From Erwinia sp. 198 (lineage in GTDB: Bacteria; Pseudomonadota; Gammaproteobacteria; Enterobacterales; Enterobacteriaceae): DNA of 63,127 nucleotides. The translations under genes and the position numbers were made by a program. How positions within the stretch are numbered: position 1 is the first letter of the stretch; every line of letters starts with the position of its first letter. Below the pieces are notes generated by a model that worked only from the letters and a program-made list of their open reading frames with translations, searched no databases and was not told where the DNA came from. Where the stretch lies: assembly GCF_003937915.1 (NCBI RefSeq), contig NZ_RHUM01000019.1, positions 1 through 63,127 of the forward strand, written 5' to 3'. Positions 35,506 through 45,100 of this stretch are shown here, one piece after another.

Positions 35506-37914
35506 TCAGCGACGTTTATCGATGACCAGCGGCGTTTTACCACTCTGAGGATGCCGTTCAAACTCGATGAGCGGACAGCTTGTCACCTCCATCTCGAGTA
35601 AACCCGCCTCCAGGCTCATCAACAGTTCAGAATTGCTGCTGACACGGCGCCGCACCTCGATGGCATCCCCTTCCGCAAGGATACGGATACGTTCCAGTCC
35701 GCTGGATGGGTTATTTTCAAGGATGAGCTGTACCGGCACCTTAGCCAGCTGCGCCAGCTGCTGTGTGGGGATAAACATAGTGCCGATACGTGCCAGGTTG
35801 CCGTGGCGGCCCAGCAGCTCAAAACGAGGCGTCTGCGCACCGCAGGCACAGTGTCCTTCTACCCAGCGGCCGAGATCGCCAATGTCGTAGCGGACCACGT
35901 TATGGCCTTCGCGGGCCCGGGAAGTAAACAGCAGACGGCCGGTCTCACCCGCCTTGACAGGTCTATCGCATTCCATATCAACGATCTCCAGCCACTGGAT
36001 ATCCGCCATCAGATGAAACACGCCCTCAGGGCTGGCGCTACAGGCATGCCCCAATGGCCCTGCGTCCACGGAGCCGTACAGCGCGGAACGGATCATTTCA
36101 ACGCCGAACCCCTGGAAAAACTGTCGCGGATCGTCGCCCATATGCTCACCGCCGGTCAGCAGCTTGCGGATGCCGCCGTAGCTGCGCAGCAGCGTCTCCT
36201 GCTGCCTGAACAGCTGGCTCAGGGTGCTGGGCATACCGAGCAGCGTGTTGACCCGCTGACTGACGATCGTTCTGGCAATCTCTTCATAATCGTTATCGTG
36301 CGGTCCGCCCATGGGAAGATGCGTCACGCCCGCTTTGTCAAGCACGGTGAAGAAGCTGAGTAAACCGCCGTACAGGTTGCCGGCGTACATCAGATTCAGC
36401 ACTTTATCCTGCTCCGGAACCAAGCCCGCGGCGAACATGCCATCGGCGGCGGCCTGCATCTGGCGGTGATAATCACGGTAGGTAAAACCGGCCAGTTTAG
36501 GTGCACCGCTGCTGCCTCCGCTGCGGAAGAAGAGTTGGGCGCTGGGCTGCATTGCGTTTTCAGCGAAGGCGGATTTATCCATGATCGGCTGGTCGACGGG
36601 CAAGCCTGGCGCGCGGGGGGGAAGATCGAGCGTCGCTATTCCTGGCAGGGCGTCTGCGTCAAGGGTGACGGAAACACGCCGCACCAGCTGGCTTAATGCG
36701 AACAGGCCGTCATGCGGTTCGCCGCTGTAGCCTGAATGCATGCCTGCAAGCGTTGTAATGCGGTTAACCCCGGCGGCCAGCAGAAGCTGGCTGAGGAAGG
36801 CGGTGTCATTCGCTGGCGCCGCCAGGCTACAGGTTTGCAGCCAGGTGCGCCAGGGGCGCAAGGTCTGAACGAGTTTATGCCGGGGCAGCGGGCGCAACAG
36901 CAGCGTACGGTAGAGCGGCGAAGGCTCAAGCCCGACCGTGTTTTCCAGTAAGATACGCCAGTTTTCACCGTTCCAGCACAGATTATCCGCGCCGGTAAAG
37001 ATCAGATCCAGTTCGTTAACGGCCTGCGCACAGGTGATATCTGCCGCCGACTTTTCGTCCGGCGGTTGGGCTGGCCAATGGCCGCTGCGGCGATGCATCG
37101 CCGCAGCCAGGCCGTCGCCAGTTTCCTTTAACGTCGCCAGCGACTCGGTATCAACGAAAATGATCTGCGAGCTGGAGCATGCCTGCTGGTCGAAACGACA
37201 GATCTCATCCGCCAGCGCATCCAGCTGCCAGTCATCAACCGCCTCAGGAACCAGCCAGGAAAAACTGATTTTATGTCCCCATGGGATCCAGCGACAGCCG
37301 CCGGGAAGCTGCTGGCGTATAGCGTTAAGCGCCGCATCGCCGCCCCATGCGGAAACCCCATCCACATGCGCCATCAGCAGCGCAAGCTTATCGGTCGTTA
37401 CCGGCAGGATGGCAAGGTAGTTAGCCAGCGTATTTGTCGCATCGCAGTCAAGAAAAGCCTGCAGCAGTTCAAGGGTCAGCCCCTGTTCGCTGGAGCTGGG
37501 ACGCAGCCAGTTAATATTGCCCAACAGCAGGCTTTCGATTATTGCCAGAAAAGGAAGCGACTCCGCATTGGCCGGGGTGATATGCAGCACCACGCCCAGC
37601 GGGCGCCAGCTCTCGAAATGCGGCTGCGATAAATTAAAACGGCGTAACGAGAAGGGGATTTCACCCAGCTCATGCTCAAGCTTGAAGCGCAGCGCATCCG
37701 GCTGGCAGAGCTGGCTCACTTCTTCCCGCACCACGGCATCAATCTGGGGTAAAAGCGCGGTATCTTCCAGGCGCTTCACAAAACGTTCCGCACAGGCAAA
37801 CAGTGTATCCACTGGCAGCGGCTGGCTCAGCATATCGTGCAGCGGCTCGGTCAGCAGTCTCAGCACCTGTTCGATCGTGGAGGAGGGGTAACATTTGCCA
37901 TAAATAAAATACAT
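35506..37914 (-). CDS. LuxC-type acyl reductase fused to EhpF-type adenylating domain
   Basis: 802 residues in two parts. Residues about 1-415 are a LuxC/acyl-CoA reductase (aldehyde dehydrogenase fold): LGVVLHITPANAESLPFLA near 106 for NADPH binding, and the catalytic Cys246 in FDQQACSSSQ. Residues about 440-802 are an EhpF/PaaK-like adenylating domain with RSGGSSGAPKLAG (464-476), LTGGEHMGDD and YGSVDAGPLGH. Established knowledge: EhpF and EhpG of Pantoea are proposed to adenylate and reduce a phenazine carboxylate. This protein appears to join both activities, so it could reduce a carboxylic acid to an aldehyde by itself. Start is one base after the luxE-like stop, with AAGGAAAG inside that gene. 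Confidence 0.87.
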   Translation of the reverse strand: MYFIYGKCYPSSTIEQVLRLLTEPLHDMLSQPLPVDTLFACAERFVKRLEDTALLPQIDAVVREEVSQLCQPDALRFKLEHELGEIPFSLRRFNLSQPHFESWRPLGVVLHITPANAESLPFLAIIESLLLGNINWLRPSSSEQGLTLELLQAFLDCDATNTLANYLAILPVTTDKLALLMAHVDGVSAWGGDAALNAIRQQLPGGCRWIPWGHKISFSWLVPEAVDDWQLDALADEICRFDQQACSSSQIIFVDTESLATLKETGDGLAAAMHRRSGHWPAQPPDEKSAADITCAQAVNELDLIFTGADNLCWNGENWRILLENTVGLEPSPLYRTLLLRPLPRHKLVQTLRPWRTWLQTCSLAAPANDTAFLSQLLLAAGVNRITTLAGMHSGYSGEPHDGLFALSQLVRRVSVTLDADALPGIATLDLPPRAPGLPVDQPIMDKSAFAENAMQPSAQLFFRSGGSSGAPKLAGFTYRDYHRQMQAAADGMFAAGLVPEQDKVLNLMYAGNLYGGLLSFFTVLDKAGVTHLPMGGPHDNDYEEIARTIVSQRVNTLLGMPSTLSQLFRQQETLLRSYGGIRKLLTGGEHMGDDPRQFFQGFGVEMIRSALYGSVDAGPLGHACSASPEGVFHLMADIQWLEIVDMECDRPVKAGETGRLLFTSRAREGHNVVRYDIGDLGRWVEGHCACGAQTPRFELLGRHGNLARIGTMFIPTQQLAQLAKVPVQLILENNPSSGLERIRILAEGDAIEVRRRVSSNSELLMSLEAGLLEMEVTSCPLIEFERHPQSGKTPLVIDKRR

Positions 37915-37915
37915 A

Positions 37916-39043
37916 TTACTTTCCTTGTATTAATTCCGAGGCCGCCAGTGCACAGCTCCGGGCCTGATGCTGGCTGGCGCGGCCGAGCAGTTCAAACCAG
38001 TCTGTCTGCACTCCACACCCACATTCGCGGGCGCGATGCAGAATGGCTAAATCGCTCATCACCACGCTGTGGGCCGGGCTTGAGGTAATATATGGCGAGA
38101 CGAACTGCAAAAATCCCCGTTCGCCGTAGCCTTTAATCTCGAACGTGCTGGTATCGCGGATCCAGGCCCTGGCGTATACCGGGATATGGAAGTGGTGATG
38201 GGCACACTCGACATAAGGAACGCAGTGCTCAACGGAGCCATAGCCGTCCCGGCAGCGTTCGTCAGGCAGCCCTAACTGTTCGCCAAGCCGTGCGTACAGC
38301 ACTGACTTCGGTATTTCTTTATCCGCATGCGTTTTCCAGCCGCCGCCGAAAAACGTTAACGACCCCGGCGGCAGGGTAAGCGGCGGCAAATTCATATCGC
38401 GCATTCTTTCAAGCACAAACCACATAAAGGCGGGGAAACCGAAAATACGTACCGGTGCGTCATCCTGCGCGAACACTTGTAGTGCCTGGATCACACCAAA
38501 CGGATCGAATTCATGGCCTTTTCCGGTGTTACGCAGGGCATAGGCGACCTTTTTAGCCGGTGCATATTTACACAGAAACTGATCGGTATAGGCCGTACCT
38601 AAAGTGATGGTTTCTAAAGGTTCATAGCTCAACAGGAGATAATTGCAGGGCACGTCTGGCGTATCCCACTCGTAGTGGCGAAAAATATGGTCGACCATAC
38701 CCTGCGCGGCCTGAATGCTACGATCGTCAAAACGCATGCGGCTTTTTTGCCCGCTGGTGCCTGAGGACGTCAGCTCCAGCGCGTCCTGACCCCTGCTGCT
38801 GAGCAAAAGATGGCGCTTGAAGTAATTAGCAAATATTGGTGGCAGATCGCCCCATGAGCCCAGTTGCGGACTGTCCGGGTTAATGCGGTGATGGGTTAAC
38901 CATTGCGCGTAGCCCGGCGTATTCTCAACATGGAAAGAGACGATCTCCAGCATCGCGTTATGGAACAACTGCTCACTCATTGCATCGCACTGATACGGGT
39001 GAGTGAGCGCACACAGCTCATCGACGACAGGAACGGATATCAC
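37916..39043 (-). CDS. LuxE-like acyl-protein synthetase
   Basis: 375 residues, normal for LuxE. ATP motif LTSSGTSGQKSRMRFD (91-106), YLLLSYEP, FGGGWKTHADKEI and DGYGSVEHCVPYVEC follow LuxE order. C-terminal CGCGVQTDWFELLGR resembles the linker end of acyl-adenylate enzymes. In luminous bacteria LuxE activates a fatty acid and passes it to a Cys before transfer to LuxC. Here no luxA/luxB luciferase is present anywhere in the window, so the aldehyde is presumably a biosynthetic end. One base separates it from the fusion gene. Confidence 0.87.
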   Translation of the reverse strand: MISVPVVDELCALTHPYQCDAMSEQLFHNAMLEIVSFHVENTPGYAQWLTHHRINPDSPQLGSWGDLPPIFANYFKRHLLLSSRGQDALELTSSGTSGQKSRMRFDDRSIQAAQGMVDHIFRHYEWDTPDVPCNYLLLSYEPLETITLGTAYTDQFLCKYAPAKKVAYALRNTGKGHEFDPFGVIQALQVFAQDDAPVRIFGFPAFMWFVLERMRDMNLPPLTLPPGSLTFFGGGWKTHADKEIPKSVLYARLGEQLGLPDERCRDGYGSVEHCVPYVECAHHHFHIPVYARAWIRDTSTFEIKGYGERGFLQFVSPYITSSPAHSVVMSDLAILHRARECGCGVQTDWFELLGRASQHQARSCALAASELIQGK

Positions 39044-39082
39044 GTTATATCTTCCTTAATAATCTTTACGTCCATTTAATAA

Positions 39083-40342
39083 TCAGAGGTTAGCTGACTC
39101 AGCAACAACTGAATTATTCTTTTTATCTCTTAGCAAATTAATAATAAGAAAAGGCACAAAGCCCGCCGGAATGGCAACGGCAATAATATAGCTGCTCAGA
39201 CTATCGCCTGCCCCTGCTATCGCCAGCAGAGATCCGCCTATACTGAATACGCCAACCGACACCATTCCCAGCATAGCAGAAATCGAGCCAAGGCCGTGCG
39301 AACAGGAAAAAAGTGTAACTCTGTATAGCGTGGCGTTACAAATGGCAAAACCGAAAGTATAAATAGTCATTCCAACAATGAGCGTAAAGACCTTGTTAAA
39401 CAGCAATGTAATAATGAGTGAAAATATTAAACCAAAGAAAACCGGGAAGGCAGAAAATAATAACAGACGCTCAATTTTAAATCTCTCTGCAATAAAGTTG
39501 AGTGTAATATTACCTGCAATTACCCCCCCGAAAACCGGCAGCTGCCACAGTGCATAATGTAGCTTGCTCAGCCCTAAGTTATGCATCAGCAGCAGCGGCG
39601 AAAGCGCAATCCAGGCCATCAGTGGTAATCCCATAAACCCCATCGCAACGCAGCCAGACATAAATCGTTTATGACGCAGTAAATTGCCATAGACGCGGCA
39701 GATCGCTGCAAGCTGCAAAGGCCGCGGAGCTATGATGCTGCCGTCATTACGCCGGATGCCGATGGATTCCGGCATCCACCGCAGCAAACCCAGCCAGCAA
39801 AGCACCGCCAGAACGGCAATGGTGATAAACAGCATTCGCCAGGTCATAAAGGTGAGCAAAAAGCTGCCGACCAGCGGGCCCAGCAGAGGAGAAAGCAGCG
39901 CAATGTTAGCTATCAGCGCAATCAGGCGGATAGCGTCGGTTTCGTTAAACGACTCCTGCAGCGCCGGGTAACTAACCACGACGACAAACCCCAGCCCTGT
40001 GCCCTGAATAAAGCGCAGCAGGGTAAATAAATGAATATTGTTTACCCACGCCGTAACAAGGAAGGATAAGGCAAACAGCACACAGCCAATCAACAATAAA
40101 GGGCGGCGGCCAAAACGATCGGACAGCGGCCCCAGCAACCATTGAAAAGCAACGCCGCCAAACAGATAGGCGTTTAGTGACCAGGAGACATAACTTGCGT
40201 TGGCCTGCATATCGGTAACGACGGTCAACATTCCCGGCATAATGACGTCGCTGCCGATATAGGTCAGAAGCTCATACAATGCGAGCAATACGCAAAACAG
40301 TTGGGCTTTTTTGAAACTAATAGGAAGCAATGAGTTGATCAT
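39083..40342 (-). CDS. MdfA/Bcr-like MFS efflux transporter
   Basis: 419 residues from ATG 40342 (MINSLLPISFKKAQLF); the longer frame adds 34 unlikely residues. Twelve-helix drug:proton antiporter of the MdfA branch: ELLTYIGSDVIMPGML in helix 1 (MdfA has the comparable acidic residue), GPLSDRFGRRPLLL in the 2-3 loop, and SPLLGPLVG in helix 5. Heads the lux-like operon, 39 bases before luxE, so it probably exports the operon's product. AT-richer than the genes it precedes. Confidence 0.86.
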   Translation of the reverse strand: MINSLLPISFKKAQLFCVLLALYELLTYIGSDVIMPGMLTVVTDMQANASYVSWSLNAYLFGGVAFQWLLGPLSDRFGRRPLLLIGCVLFALSFLVTAWVNNIHLFTLLRFIQGTGLGFVVVVSYPALQESFNETDAIRLIALIANIALLSPLLGPLVGSFLLTFMTWRMLFITIAVLAVLCWLGLLRWMPESIGIRRNDGSIIAPRPLQLAAICRVYGNLLRHKRFMSGCVAMGFMGLPLMAWIALSPLLLMHNLGLSKLHYALWQLPVFGGVIAGNITLNFIAERFKIERLLLFSAFPVFFGLIFSLIITLLFNKVFTLIVGMTIYTFGFAICNATLYRVTLFSCSHGLGSISAMLGMVSVGVFSIGGSLLAIAGAGDSLSSYIIAVAIPAGFVPFLIINLLRDKKNNSVVAESANL

Positions 40343-40620
40343 ATAAAAAACCGTGTATCGTCCATGTGTAAATACCTCCACTACAGTGTAAAGGTTGATA
40401 CCTTTGCTGTTTTTCTTGATGGTATAGCATGGAAAAAAATTCATGTATAGAAAAGGTTAATTAGAATGTTAGATAGGGCTTTTTAAATTTTTGCGCAGTC
40501 AGAAAACAGAGTGACCTGGAGTCTGTTGAAGGCTTTATGTTAATAACCCGAACCAGCGATTTTAATTACCCCAAGATTAACAGGCCAATTTACATCGCAG
40601 ATTAGCATTTTAGCCACCTC
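40343..40620. promoter_or_regulatory. Upstream region of the lux-like operon
   Basis: AT-rich leader between the exporter gene and the Tn3 relic, the expected promoter region of the five-gene operon. I see no regulator gene beside it, no -24/-12 element and no clear lux-box palindrome. Promoter elements cannot be placed with confidence. Confidence 0.4.
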
Positions 40621-40666
40621 ATTTACGATAGCCAGATTAACTACACTCATTTTGGCTACCGTAAAT
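40621..40666. repeat. Imperfect dyad next to the tnpR remnant (res-like)
   Basis: ATTTACGATAGCCA (40621-40634) and TGGCTACCGTAAAT (40653-40666) are inverted with 13 of 14 matches and an 18-base spacer. The dyad ends at the first resolvase codons, where a Tn3-type res subsite would be expected. Confidence 0.55.
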
Positions 40667-40667
40667 T

Positions 40668-40940
40668 AAAATTTCTCGCATCTATGAAAGAGTCAGTACA
40701 TCAGAGCAGGATCTGACATCGAAAAAACGGCCATTGCCAGTGGTTTCTATATCGCCGGTATTTATCGGGAAAAAGCATCGGGTGCCAGGGATGACAGACC
40801 TGAACTTCTCCGAATGATCGCCGACCTTCAACCGGGTGATGTGGTATAGCCGAAAAAAATGACCGCATCAGCCGCCTCTCTCTTCCTGAGGCTGAAAAAC
40901 TGATTGCTTCCGTCAGAGACAAAGCTGCCCCGCTGGCTAT
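40668..40940 (+). pseudogene. tnpR: Serine resolvase TnpR, N-terminal part
   Basis: From about 40668 the frame reads RIYERVSTSEQDLTSKKTAI, with the catalytic-Ser region, then IAGIYREKASGARDDRPELL and DLQPGDVV. After a frame break it continues DRISRLSLPEAEKLIAS. The start codon is lost. At about 40940 the resolvase stops and a Tn3 transposase fragment begins without a gap. Not functional. Confidence 0.8.
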
Positions 40941-41973
40941 CTTCACCAGTGCCTTTACCCATTTATCAGAGCAAAGCTTCTCTGTATCGGACCTGAATAT
41001 CAGCATCTGTGTCATGCTGACAGCGGAAGCCAGTAACACTGGTTCAGAGCCCTTTATACGTAACGATGTCGCGGCACTGAAACGTGACCGTCTGATCTGG
41101 ACAGATGACAATTACATCAGGGATGAAACGATTCGGGCAGCCAACGCTATTCTGGTGGCAGCACAAACTGGCGCCCCTCTGACGAATACCTGGGGTGGTG
41201 GTGAGGTGGTGTCAGCCGATGGTATGAGGGATAGCCTGGTCATTCTGGCTGACGTTCCTGAGCAACAAACGGATCAAATGCCATATCAGATAATGACAGA
41301 TACGGGTGCATACGGCGATGTTATTTTTGGGCTTTTCCGCCTGCTGGGATATCGTTTTTGTCCAAGGATTGCGGACACAGGCGGCGCACAGATCCTAAAG
41401 CGCATTACGGTCCATTTAACGCGATATCTTCGCACCGTCTCAATTTTGGGAAAAAACAGAGCCGCACCGGGATGATATTCTGCGGCTTATTGCGTCCCCC
41501 AGACCTGGACGACTGAATGTTATGTTCATTATGAAAACACTGCAAACTGGCGACAGGCCAACCAGTCTGGCGCAGGCTATAGCCGAAACAGGCTGCACCG
41601 ATAAAACTATTCGTATGCTGACTTACCTCAATGATGAAAGCAAACGACGCAGAATGTTGCAACAACTCAACCGTGGAGAGGGACGACATGCAGTGGCCAG
41701 AAATGTCCTGCATGGTAAACGGGGAGAACTGAAACAGGCTTACCGTAAAGGCCTGGATCGTTAGGTCTGGTGCTCAATATTATTGTTCTGTGGAACACGA
41801 TTTACATGGATGCAGCAATTCAGCAGCTCAGGTGTGAAGGCTATCCGGTTCAGGATGAAGGCATTGAAAAACTTTCATCATTACAGTGGGGGCATATCAA
41901 TATGCAGGGGCGCTATTCCTTTACGTTACCGGAGTCCGTCAGTAAGGGAGAATTCAGAGCTTTCAATGAATAA
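40941..41973 (+). pseudogene. tnpA: Tn3-family transposase TnpA, internal deletion and frameshifts
   Basis: C-terminal part of a TnpA different from the one at 9.4-12.0 kb. Blocks in order: FTSAFTHLSE, NTWGGGEVVSADGM, a deletion of the NAGPNRKYFG region, QIMTDTGAYGDVIFGLFRLL, QQLNRGEGRHAVARNVLHGK, and after a stop VLWNTIYMDAA and WGHINMQGRYSFTLPE to the natural end. Several frame breaks. It marks the right border of the lux-like cluster. Confidence 0.85.
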
Positions 41974-42072
41974 GCGTCATTTATTAATTAATAAACTAAC
42001 GGCCGTTTAAATTGACCGATTAACGGTGTTTGCTGTTCCGTTGCTTTCCAACCCCCCGGTCATCCCGGCCCT

Positions 42073-42116
42073 CTTAAGCCGCTCCCGCAAAGGGCGGGAG
42101 GATATTGAGGCTTAAG
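42073..42116 (-). terminator. Nested hairpin at the end of the sensor kinase gene
   Basis: Outer stem CTTAAGCC (42073-42080) with GGCTTAAG (42109-42116), inner stem CTCCCGC (42082-42088) with GCGGGAG (42094-42100). It overlaps the stop codon of the kinase gene on the minus strand. Confidence 0.65.
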
Positions 42117-45100
42117 GCTTACTCCCTCCCTCAACCGGCAGGGTAAACCAGAACAGACACCCGCCATCCAGGCGGTTTTCCGCCCGTAGTTCTCCTCCGT
42201 GGCGTTTAATTATCTCTTTGCTGATAGTGAGCCCCATTCCCATTCCCTCCGCTTTTGTGGTGTAAAAAGAATCGAAAATCTTTCCTGTTACTTCTTCAGA
42301 CAGGCCGATTCCGTTATCGGCAATCTCAATACGGATAAGATCGCTGGCAGGATGGGAAGAAGCAATCCGTAAAGTACGCGCGCCGGCATTATTGGCCATC
42401 GCTTCAATAGCGTTGATAACCAGGTTAAGCAATACCTGCTGAATTTGTACGCTCTCGCAAAAAACCTCGTCATTTCTGGCAGTCAGATCCAGCTCCAGGG
42501 AGACGAAACGGCGTTCAAGCTCGAGCCGGGAGAGAACAATAATGTCTCGCGTAAGGCGATGCATTTTTGCTGGCGCAAACTTTGCAACCTGATTACGCGT
42601 GAGCGCCTGAAGACCGTGAATAATATCACCGGCCCTGCGGCCTTCACGAATGATTTCATCAAGGCTTTTGCTGGCATTTTCCAGATTAGCGGGATGGCGT
42701 TTAAGCCACCGCTGGCTGGCACCGGCGTTAGCCACGATAGACATCAGCGGCTGGTTGATCTCATGTGCGATAGAAGAGGTTAGTTGCCCTACGGTGGTTG
42801 CGCGTGCAACGCGCGCCAGTTCCGCCTGGGCGCTCCTGACCGCATCCTCTGACTGCCGCTGTGCGGTAATATCCGTCAGCGTGCCGAAATACTCTGCCAC
42901 TTCCGGCCAGTTTTCATTCGGCTCGCCGATCCCTTTAATGTAACGGCACTCCCCATCATCGCGGACAATCCGAAACTCTGCCTGCATGGTAACCCCCTCA
43001 CGCACGCTGGTTTCGATCAGCTCTCTGAGGCAGGCAATATCATCCGGGTGCACGCGGCGCTGGAATTCGGCCATGGAGGTCGCTATCTGCCCGGCAGGCA
43101 GCCCCATAATGCGTTTATATTCATCAGAGATGTACTGGATATCAGGCTCCAGATGCCAGTGCCATGTGCCGGTATGGCTGATTTTCTCCCCGAGCATCAG
43201 CGAGGTCTGGCTGGCACGGAGCTGCTTTTCGATTTTGCGGCGCTGAATGTTTTCATCGACCAGTTCAGCATACAGACGGGCCGTTTCCAGCGATACCGCA
43301 GCCTGTGCCCCGAGCATGGCAACGATCCTTGAGTGATCGGCGGTAAACACGTCGGGCATTAACCGATTCTCCAGATAAAGCACGCCCACCATCTGTGCCT
43401 GTCTGAACATCGGTACACACATTACCGCCGCGCCGGACGCCACCAGATAGTTATCCTGGCTGAACGGGCTGAACACTTCTGGCTTACCGGTACGGATTTC
43501 CTGGCCGGTACGGATCACGGCAGAAAGCACAGAAAGCGGAAGGTCGGTTGCTACGGGCAGTTCACGCACGATTTTAACCTTAACCCCTTCAGCGGTCGTA
43601 GAAGCTCTTGCCTGAATCTCGGGCACATTGCCGTCAATCAGGCGGATCAGCATGCAATGCTGCGCCCCGGCACGCTCTACCAGCATCATCATCAGGATAT
43701 GGATAAGCCGGTCCAGATTGATTTCTTCAGTGAGGGCTCGCATTACGGTTACCATGCTCTGCAAATCGCTTATGACCGCGCTCTGCTCAAAAGAAACGGT
43801 GCTCAGCGCAGTCCGGGACGCGTGGCTGGCGAGGGCCGGAGACTGCGTTTCCAGCTGGCGAACTTTAGCGTCGGCTCCCCAACGCTCCCAGGCTGCCATG
43901 GCGCCTTTAATATAGGCATCACCGGCAAACGCCATCTCCCGGGCATACGCCATGCGCGCGGCCAGTTCGCAGGCCAGACCGTTGATATGATGGAATTGCC
44001 CTTCATGGGACAGCGTGATAGCTCGCTCAAACTGCTCCGATGCCCGCGCCGTTTCACCTTCAAGGCGAAGCAGCTCCGCGCGCAGCAGCGCCTCCTTGTC
44101 TGAAAACGTTTTCACGTTTTCATTTGACCATGTCACGATCCTGTCAAGGTGCTTCTTTAACTGTAGCCGTAAGGCGTCGGTCATCGCGCCGGCGCTGAGC
44201 GGTATCGTGACCGAAAGCGCGCTGTAAAGATGAAAATCGAGCATGTGCACATGCCCCGGGATCAAGGCGGTAAACGGCGCGGCCTCTTTAAACCACCGTT
44301 CTGCGTCTGCGTATTCGTTCGCAAAAAAATGCGCCATTGCTTTATAAAGACGCAACCAGAACTGCATCAGGTACATGGGTTCAACGGCATTTTCAGGTTT
44401 AACCACCGCCAGCACCGGCGTGACGAAATGATGGCCGGTGAAGAGACCGTCCCTGGGCTTACGCAGAAAAAGAACGTAGTCCAGCTGCATCCCGAGGATC
44501 ACTTCAACGTCTTTATACTGCGCCTTTCTGACAAACAGCAGTCCGCGCGTAATTGACGTATGCACCCCGTCAAGATGATCGCCGCGGGCAAGATAGTTCA
44601 TGATGAGATGGCGCAACGCCAGGCAGGCAGAGGTGCGATCGCCCGTTTCCACTCCAACGTCGAAAGCGGCTTTTGCCCGTTCAATGGCATAGGTTAGCGG
44701 CATCGTCCAGACGCTGACCTGATCCAGCGGCAGCAGCGTACGGGCTTTAAAACTGACGAAGTCATGCTTACAGACCAGCTCCCGCGCCAGAAGCGTGCTG
44801 GCAAAGCCGCGACTGTATTCACCATAGCGATCGCCGCACACCACTCCGTACCAGGAGAGGGCCAGCGTGGAAGCCCCGCTCAGGCCGTGCGCCATCGACA
44901 AATGCAGCAGCCTGCACAGGATCATAAAATGCAGCCGCGGATTAATGAACGCGGCGAAGGTGCTGGCGCTGGCCAGCAGATCCATCACGGCTTCCGTGTT
45001 TTTGCAGGAAACCAGCGGCAGAGAACGGAAACGGGTATAGGGGTTTTTCCCTACGTCCTCCTTCAGGACGATCCTTGCTTCATCACACTCTTCCTGAGCC

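Noticed and set aside
33285..40342. Bioluminescence (lux) operon
   Set aside because: No luciferase luxA/luxB, luxD or lux regulator is present, and the adenylating domains resemble EhpF as much as LuxE.
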